This document shows, piece after piece, positions 58,762 to 64,000 of a stretch of 64,000 nucleotides of DNA; position 1 is the first letter of the stretch, and every line of letters starts with the position of its first letter. Below the pieces are notes generated by a model. It saw only the letters and a program-made list of their open reading frames with translations. It was not told the origin of the DNA and searched no databases. The stretch is from Desulfosarcina ovata subsp. ovata. GTDB taxonomy: Bacteria > Desulfobacterota > Desulfobacteria > Desulfobacterales > Desulfosarcinaceae. The stretch covers positions 5,985,724 through 6,049,723 of the forward strand of contig NZ_AP021879.1 of the NCBI RefSeq assembly GCF_009689005.1, read 5' to 3'. Made by a program: the position numbers and the translations under genes.

Positions 58762-60522
58762 TTAGTCCGGCGACGGCATGCCGGCGGTCTTCTGGCGCGT
58801 CAGGCGGTGGAGATGCTTCGTCCACTCCTTTTCTGCCGGTTGGTCGGCCATTAGCCGGCAGCATAGAATGATCTGTTCAACGGCCTGGGGATGGGTGTCG
58901 AACACTTCCAGGCACTGGCGAGCCTCCTGGAAGCGGTTCCGGCGCATCAGGCTGTTGGCCAGGGCCAGGTGCAGATCAACGCTGTCCGCGTGGTGTCGGA
59001 TGCCCTGCTCCAAAATGTCGATCGATTCGTCAAACCGGCCCTGGTGCTGGTAAACCAGCCCCAATCCCCAGAAGGCCCGGTGGTCCGGGTGGTATTGCAG
59101 GGATCGTTCGAACAGTTCCACAGCGGTGGACAGGTTTTCTTTGATCAGCGGGTTGGCCGCATAGTCGCCATGGCTGAAGGTCAGTGCCAGCCGCGAGAGA
59201 AAATCGGCATGTTGCGGATACAATTGGGAATCGTCGATCAATTCGATGTCACGGGCAAAGCGGGGTAAGCTCGCAAAATATTCCTCCCTGAGGCGCCGGC
59301 CGAATTCCAGTACCCGCTCCTGGCTCAACGTTTCATCCGTTTCAAAGTAGAGAATATCCTCGATCCGATTCAGCCAGATGTCGTCACTGATACCGTTTTT
59401 CGCCTTATATGCCTCGTAGAGCGCCGTACCGGGAAACAGATCCAGAATATAAAAGATCGCCGCCAATGGGCGGATGCGGGCCAAAAGATCCAGGCTTTCC
59501 TGGATGGTCCGGTCGGATTCGCCGGGGGCGCCATAGATGAAATAGGCCCTGGCCATAATCCCGGTGCCAATGGTTCGTGCAAACGCCCGGCAGATGTCTG
59601 CATCACTGATGCGTTTGCGGTAGATATCGCGGATTTCCTGGCTGCCACTCTCCACCCCGTAGCTGATCTGGGTACATCCGGCCCGGCGCATCCACTTGAG
59701 CATCCCTTCATCCACACGGTCCACCCTGGAGATGGCCGCCCAGGTGATTTCCAGGTGTCGTTCGATGATCTGTTTGCAGATATCGATGACCAGGTCGCGT
59801 TTGAGGGTGAAGGTGTCGTCGGAGAAGAAGAAAAAGGTGACCCCTTTTTCGCGCAGGCGCTGCAACTGGGTAACGAAGTAGTCGGCGCTGTGATAGCGCA
59901 CCCGGCGACTCCAGAAGGCCGGTGACCCGCAGAAGGTGCAGTCCGATGGGCAGCCCCGGGTCAGGGCGACATGTTGAAAGGTGAAATAATCGGCCGGCAT
60001 GGGCAGCTGGTCCAGGTCGGCCACCGGTTGACGATCGGCGGTTTTAATGGAGCGGCCGTTCTTTCGCAGGGCCAGACCGTCGATGTGGGTCGGGATGCTG
60101 GACGCCCCGCTTTCCAGAAAGCGGATCAGTTCGAGAAAGCTGTATTCGCCCTCTCCCCGGACGACATAATCGATCTCCGCAAAATGGGTCAGTAAATGAT
60201 CCCACAGAAACGTGGCCCCCACACCGCCAAAAACCACCGGTGTCGCCGGATTGACCTTCTTGACCATCCGGGCGATATCGATGCCGCCCCAGCGGTTGGC
60301 ATGCAGGATGGAAAACCCCACCACATCCGGGCGACGATCGCCCAGGATTTGGTAGATGCGGTACGGCTTCCGACCAAGGTTGTAAGCATTCAGGATCTCT
60401 ACGGCATAGCCGTTGGCCCGCAATACGGCGCCAATGGAAAAGAGCCCCATGGGAATGGCGCTGATATCCTCTTCATCCATGCGGCTGTCGATAAAATAGG
60501 GGTAGACGAGCAAAATTTTCAT
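58762..60522 (-). CDS. B12-binding radical SAM protein with C-terminal TPR region
   Basis: 586 residues. The N-terminal B12-binding-like domain (about 1-140: MKILLVYPYFID, FGGVGATFLWDHLLTHFAEI) precedes the radical SAM core with TRGCPSDCTFCGSPAFW (CxxxCxxC, [4Fe-4S]), FFFFSDDTFTLKRDLVIDI, ISYGVESGSQEI and YFIYGAPGESDRTIQESL. From about 430 TPR-like repeats begin (HRAFWGLGLVYQHQGRFDES, SVDLHLALANSLMRRNRFQEA). The B12-radical SAM class includes methyltransferases and ring-forming enzymes; the substrate is unknown. It is the last gene of an operon with UspA and CBS genes, 8 bp after the UspA stop. Confidence 0.9.
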   Translation of the reverse strand: MKILLVYPYFIDSRMDEEDISAIPMGLFSIGAVLRANGYAVEILNAYNLGRKPYRIYQILGDRRPDVVGFSILHANRWGGIDIARMVKKVNPATPVVFGGVGATFLWDHLLTHFAEIDYVVRGEGEYSFLELIRFLESGASSIPTHIDGLALRKNGRSIKTADRQPVADLDQLPMPADYFTFQHVALTRGCPSDCTFCGSPAFWSRRVRYHSADYFVTQLQRLREKGVTFFFFSDDTFTLKRDLVIDICKQIIERHLEITWAAISRVDRVDEGMLKWMRRAGCTQISYGVESGSQEIRDIYRKRISDADICRAFARTIGTGIMARAYFIYGAPGESDRTIQESLDLLARIRPLAAIFYILDLFPGTALYEAYKAKNGISDDIWLNRIEDILYFETDETLSQERVLEFGRRLREEYFASLPRFARDIELIDDSQLYPQHADFLSRLALTFSHGDYAANPLIKENLSTAVELFERSLQYHPDHRAFWGLGLVYQHQGRFDESIDILEQGIRHHADSVDLHLALANSLMRRNRFQEARQCLEVFDTHPQAVEQIILCCRLMADQPAEKEWTKHLHRLTRQKTAGMPSPD

Positions 60523-60530
60523 CGATCGAA

Positions 60531-60977
60531 TCAGGCCGTCTTGCTGCGCACAATCATTACCGAGCAGGGGGCCTTGTGGGCGATGCGCTTGGCCACGCTG
60601 CCGAACAGCACCAGCCCCATGCCACTCAAACCAAAGGCACCCACGACGGCCAGATCGGCATCGGTCTCCTCGATGAAGCGGATGATTTCCGTGGAGACGT
60701 GGCCATCGCGGACCACCAGTTCACAATCCATTCCGTCGGGAATGCGTTGGCCGTAGACCTCCTGCATGCGCTCATTGATGCTGACCACCAGATTTTCGTC
60801 AGGACGCTCCGGCAGGATCAGGTCCGCTTCGGTGAGCATGGGATTGACCGCTGGCGGCAGAACATGAATCACATACAGTTTGGCCCGGTAGCGGCCTGCC
60901 AGGTCAAGGGCTGTCTGAAAAGCCGCTTCGGCATGGGCTGAAAAATCGGAACAATAGACGATCTGATTGACTGTCAT
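60531..60977 (-). CDS. Universal stress protein (UspA family)
   Basis: 148 residues. VNQIVYCSDFSAHAEAAFQT at the start and the ATP-binding GAFGLSGMGLVLFGSVAKRI, followed by APCSVMIVRSK, are the UspA blocks (G-2x-G-9x-G[S/T]). It binds nucleotides and is made under stress or growth arrest. Start ATG at 60977 overlaps the stop of the CBS gene (ATGA), and GGAGGCCCC lies just before it. Middle gene of the CBS-UspA-radical SAM operon, a grouping that suggests sensing of adenylate charge. Confidence 0.93.
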   Translation of the reverse strand: MTVNQIVYCSDFSAHAEAAFQTALDLAGRYRAKLYVIHVLPPAVNPMLTEADLILPERPDENLVVSINERMQEVYGQRIPDGMDCELVVRDGHVSTEIIRFIEETDADLAVVGAFGLSGMGLVLFGSVAKRIAHKAPCSVMIVRSKTA

Positions 60978-61450
60978 GGGGCCTCCTTTGCCAATGAGCG
61001 TTCCGCGGGCATCAGTGTCCGCAAGATATCTTCTTTGCCGACCACGCCGACCAGCTGGCCATCTTCAACCACCGGCAGGGTGTGAAGGTTGTGGTCGACC
61101 ATCAGGGCGGCTACGGTTTCGATACCTGAATCGGGGGAGACGGTTATCGGATTGGAGGTCATGGCGTCGGCGACAGTGATTGCCGCAATTTTACGGACCT
61201 CTTTTTCTACGTTCTTCATGGAGGGCAGGCTGATGTAACCGTCCAGAAAGGAGAACAGTGAGGGCACGGGCAGTTTCTTCTGTTGGGCAATGATGTCGCT
61301 CTGACAGAGAATGCCCACCAGTTTGCCGGTGTCGTCCATCACCGGCATCCCGTTGATGCGATTGTCCAGAAGCTTTTTGGCGGCTTTGATGATTTCCATA
61401 CTGTCGGTGACGGTGACGGGGTTGCGGGTCATGATCTCTTTTGCCAGCAT
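60974..61450 (-). CDS. CBS-domain protein
   Basis: 158 residues with two CBS domains: IMTRNPVTVTDSMEIIKAAK, then NRINGMPVMDDTGKLVGILCQSDI (in parts), and VADAMTSNPITVSPDSGIET with HTLPVVEDGQLVGVVGKEDI. CBS pairs bind AMP, ATP or SAM. No other domain is attached. First gene of the operon; ATG at 61450 follows GGAGGTATCCCC. Confidence 0.93.
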   Translation of the reverse strand: MLAKEIMTRNPVTVTDSMEIIKAAKKLLDNRINGMPVMDDTGKLVGILCQSDIIAQQKKLPVPSLFSFLDGYISLPSMKNVEKEVRKIAAITVADAMTSNPITVSPDSGIETVAALMVDHNLHTLPVVEDGQLVGVVGKEDILRTLMPAERSLAKEAP

Positions 61451-61755
61451 GGGGATACCTCCGGCATGGGGGGATGATGGCGGACCATCGCGGGGTCCGA
61501 AACGGGCACTTGTTTTTCTTTAAGTTTACGGGAAGGTTGAACAACCTGTCAAAACAAAACAGATGCCGCGGCACCGGTACCACAAGGGATTCGGTTGCCG
61601 GGGGCAAGGGGGCGATGATCCACCGCTATCAGATGACGGGCCACCGGCATCCGCGCGAAAGCCGTCGCAGATGCCGAATGGTGCAGTGATGGCCGGAAAT
61701 GGATGGAATGTTGTTACCGGCCCGTCACCGGATTCCCGACGCGCGTTCGATTACA
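61451..61755. other. 305 bp without a gene
   Basis: Lies between the operon start and the citrate synthase stop (both minus strand), so it should hold the operon promoter. No hairpin with a U run and no conserved motif was found. Confidence 0.4.
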
Positions 61756-63039
61756 TCAAATCCGAGCATGGATGGGAATGAAATCGTATTGCAGATTGCC
61801 GGTGTAAACCTGACGGGGCCGGCAGATTTTCCACTTGGGGTCGTCCATGCTCTCCTTCCACTGGGCAATCCAACCGGGAAGCCGGCCGATGGCGAACATC
61901 ACCGTGAACATGTTGGTCGGAATACCCACGGCCCTGAGCACGATGCCACTGTAGAAATCGATGTTGGGATAGAGATTGTGATCGATAAAATAGGCATCGT
62001 TGCACGCAGCCTCCTCCAGTTCCTTGGCCAGGTCGAGCATCGGATCATCGATCTGCAGGGAATCGAGCAGTTCGTCGCACATTTTTTTCATGATTTTGGC
62101 CCGCGGATCGTAGGTTTTGTAAACCCGATGCCCGAATCCCATGAGCCGGAAGGGATCGTTCTTGTCTTTGGCCCGTTCGATCGCCTTTTTATAGTCACCG
62201 CCATCGGCCTGGATGGCGGTGAGCATTTCGATGACCGCCTGGTTGGCACCGCCGTGCAGCGGGCCCCACAATGCGGCGATTCCCGATGAGATGGCGGCGT
62301 ACAGGTTGACCCGGGCACTGCCCACCACGCGGACCGCCGAGGTGGAGCAGTTTTGCTCATGATCGGCGTGCAGAATCCAGAATACCCGCAGGGCATTGAC
62401 CGCGGCCCGGTTGATCTCGTATGGCTTCACCGGGGTATCGAACATCATATTGAGGAAATTTTCACAATAGGTCATGTCCGGACGGGGGTAGACCACCCTG
62501 TGCCCCCGGGAAATTTTGTAGGACATGGCGGCCATGGTGCGAACCTTGGCCAGCAGCCGGGTCATGGTGCTATTGATTTCCTCTTCCGTCGTACCCAGTT
62601 CCGGGTAGAAACTCCTCAAGGCATTGACCATGGACGACAGGATCCCCATGGGATGGGACGCCCGTGGGAAATTCTGGTAAAACGCCTTCAGGTCCTCGTG
62701 GACCAGGCTGTTGTCGTTGAGCATCACCGAAAACCGGGTCAGCTGATCCCGGTTGGGCAGTTTTCCGTTGATCAACAGGTAGGCGGTCTCTTTGAAGGTG
62801 GCATTTTCGGCCAATTGCTCCACGGGGATGCCGCGATACCGCAGGATCCCTTTTTCGCCGTCCATGTAGGTGATGGCGCTCAGACAACTGCCGGTATTGG
62901 CATACCCGGGGTCCAGGGTGATGAACCCGGTGTCCTGGCGCAGACCGGAAATATCGATGGCTTTTTCACCTTCGGTGCCGATGACCACCGGCAGCTTAAT
63001 CTCCTGGCCGTTGTAGGTGAGGGTGACAAACTCTTCCAT
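61756..63039 (-). CDS. gltA: Citrate synthase (type II)
   Basis: 427 residues, the hexameric bacterial type II length. Blocks: ITYMDGEKGILRYRGIPVEQ, the catalytic His in WILHADHEQNCSTSAVRVVG, GPLHGGANQAVIEML with the second His, MGFGHRVYKTYDPRAKIMK with substrate-binding Arg, and PNIDFYSGIVLRAVGIP with the catalytic Asp. It condenses acetyl-CoA and oxaloacetate. The start ATG follows AAAGGAGTTAAC. Some sulfate reducers use Re-citrate synthase instead; this one is the Si type, so the strain may run an oxidative TCA cycle. Confidence 0.97.
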   Translation of the reverse strand: MEEFVTLTYNGQEIKLPVVIGTEGEKAIDISGLRQDTGFITLDPGYANTGSCLSAITYMDGEKGILRYRGIPVEQLAENATFKETAYLLINGKLPNRDQLTRFSVMLNDNSLVHEDLKAFYQNFPRASHPMGILSSMVNALRSFYPELGTTEEEINSTMTRLLAKVRTMAAMSYKISRGHRVVYPRPDMTYCENFLNMMFDTPVKPYEINRAAVNALRVFWILHADHEQNCSTSAVRVVGSARVNLYAAISSGIAALWGPLHGGANQAVIEMLTAIQADGGDYKKAIERAKDKNDPFRLMGFGHRVYKTYDPRAKIMKKMCDELLDSLQIDDPMLDLAKELEEAACNDAYFIDHNLYPNIDFYSGIVLRAVGIPTNMFTVMFAIGRLPGWIAQWKESMDDPKWKICRPRQVYTGNLQYDFIPIHARI

Positions 63040-63575
63040 GTTAACTCCTTTCGCTCCGCAAAAAACCGATCTCCGACATCCCCTGGATGCAGCTGTCCGG
63101 CAGATCGACCGCTGGTTTCCTTATTCAGCCGTGCGCGAAAACAATTGTCTTGATCGGCAGACTGTTTTCAACGTAAGTGAGATGGGGGCGGGCCGAACCG
63201 CTGACCGGAAGTTCAGCCCTGCACCTTTCATCCATTGCGAAACAGCCTTTCTCACCCTTTGCCACGATGGCAGCATAGGCCCGGTCCTTGGAAGACCGGC
63301 ATGATGGCGTTCCCGGTGGATGGTTACTACGAAGAAAGGGCAGGACCTTCTGAGTGACAGATTATCTTCATATGAATATCTGCGGCAGATGTCAAATGCC
63401 AATTTAAAAGCGGCCCTTTTTTATAGAGTGTTTAAGATAATGTTTTTGGCAAGGCCTTAAGGGAGGAAGCTGTATCAGCCATACCGCTTTCGACCGATAA
63501 CGTAGCCCAAAAACATTATCTTGAATGCTATAGCGGGTGAATGGGAACTCATCAACCGTAACAAGGAGCAGGACG
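63040..63575. other. 536-bp intergenic region with inverted repeat, no gene
   Basis: Divergent region between gltA and the next gene. A short minus-strand frame (63121-63402) has no family resemblance and I did not accept it. AAGATAATGTTTTTGGC (63434-63450) is the inverse of part of the motif at 63503-63530, so a stem of about 17 bp with a 54-base loop is possible. Confidence 0.5.
63503..63530 (+). repeat. Second copy of the 28-bp motif seen at 58388
   Basis: TAGCCCAAAAACAT, then TATCTTGAATGCTA, 26 of 28 positions equal to 58388-58415. It lies 46 bp before the ATG at 63576, in the same orientation relative to the gene as the first copy. Confidence 0.6.
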
Positions 63576-64000
63576 ATGTCCTACAAAGAAAATCTGTTAA
63601 CCAAAATCGCCATCGATCGCCTGGTTCAATCCATTGCCAGCGCCATCGGTCCGGTGGAGAGCGGCAAGCGGATCGATAAAACGCAGTTGAAGCAGCTGAT
63701 GACCTATTTTCCCTGGTCGCACCGGCAGGAACGTGACTTGGAATTGTATCTGGAGAACGACGGCACGGGAACGACCCGCATCCTGGTGCTCGACAACGAT
63801 CTGACGATATACCGAACCACCGTCGACGATGTGGTATTGCGCAAAAGTCCCACGGTGAAAGAGATGGTCAGTATCCGCAATGCCATCAAAATCCTCAACG
63901 ACAAGGATGTGGTGGTCAGTAAAAAAGAGACCTCTTTGCATACGATTCAGTCGATCTGCATCGACCGGCTGGATCTCTCCTATACTGTCGCCGATATCGA
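63576..64000 (+). CDS. Unknown protein, start of a gene cut by the window edge
   Basis: ATG at 63576 follows AAGGAGCAGGACG and the frame stays open for 141 codons to the window end. It begins MSYKENLLTKIAIDRLVQSI and contains KRIDKTQLKQLMTYFPWSHR, then LELYLENDGTGTTRILVLDN and DVVVSKKETSLHTIQSICID. Predicted mixed alpha/beta, soluble, no signal peptide. I do not recognise the family. The 28-bp motif in its promoter links it to the FmdB-type gene at 58.5 kb. Confidence 0.75.
   Translation, partial: MSYKENLLTKIAIDRLVQSIASAIGPVESGKRIDKTQLKQLMTYFPWSHRQERDLELYLENDGTGTTRILVLDNDLTIYRTTVDDVVLRKSPTVKEMVSIRNAIKILNDKDVVVSKKETSLHTIQSICIDRLDLSYTVADI

Noticed and set aside
63121..63402. A 93-codon minus-strand ORF in the gltA upstream region
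   Set aside because: No ribosome site or family resemblance; composition as in noncoding DNA.
1..64000. tRNA genes, rRNA genes or a CRISPR array
   Set aside because: I looked for T-arm-like GGTTCRANYCC text, rRNA text and evenly spaced direct repeats, and found none that held up.

Overview
The window looks like a chromosomal segment of a GC-rich, anaerobic, sulfate-reducing member of the Desulfobacterota, most like the Desulfosarcina/Desulfobacteraceae group. This is an inference from gene content: an integrase-fold regulator fused to TOBE domains (the TunR type known from sulfate reducers), a tungsten aldehyde:ferredoxin oxidoreductase, two sigma-54 activators with PAS domains, TRAP transport, and a dense collection of insertion elements. 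No rRNA, tRNA or CRISPR array was seen.

Layout. (1) 1-12,050 is a nest of mobile elements. An IS21-type element has its istB cut at the Walker A motif by the end of one recombinase-in-trio (RIT) element. Next to it lies a group II intron reverse transcriptase whose ORF is split by a second, nearly complete RIT element (about 3,836-11,258). That RIT element was itself hit three times: by two inverted, almost identical 1,169-bp IS630 copies and by a 1,604-bp DDE element in ritB. (2) 12,090-15,000 holds a higBA toxin-antitoxin pair with an in-frame TGA in the toxin, gene fragments and an IS4-type element with a 10-bp target duplication. (3) 15,118-20,335 carries a flippase-like membrane protein, an MFS transporter and a MOT1-type molybdate/sulfate transporter divergent from a TunR-like regulator. 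(4) 20,431-27,151 carries gabD, an aldehyde oxidoreductase remnant, a saccharopine-dehydrogenase-like gene with a strong sigma-54 promoter, a sigma-54 activator and a tartrate/malate-type dehydrogenase. (5) 27,464-38,799 is a visibly more AT-rich block, all on the plus strand: molybdopterin oxidoreductase and its Fe-S subunit, a DegT-type PLP enzyme, hydantoinase/oxoprolinase A and B, and a complete TRAP transporter. (6) 39,200-51,220 carries a CoA-disulfide-reductase-like flavoprotein, a D-2-hydroxyacid dehydrogenase, gabT, a second sigma-54 activator, gdhA behind a sigma-54 promoter, an intact aldehyde:ferredoxin oxidoreductase, a TetR regulator and a putrescine-type aminotransferase. (7) 51,426-64,000 is housekeeping: SNF2 helicase, truD, an M50-like protease, phoH, an fmdB-type zinc ribbon, a radical SAM/UspA/CBS operon, citrate synthase and the start of an unknown gene.

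How the genes may work together. PatA-like aminotransferase, aldehyde oxidoreductase, GabT, GabD and GdhA together could convert putrescine/GABA to succinate and recycle glutamate. One 11-bp motif (TTAATTGAACA) lies upstream of gabD, tetR and the aminotransferase gene, suggesting a shared TetR-type regulon. The 27-39 kb block reads as one import-and-degradation module for an unidentified carboxylate or cyclic amide, and is the best candidate for an undescribed catabolic system. All assignments come from reading the sequence; no database search was run.
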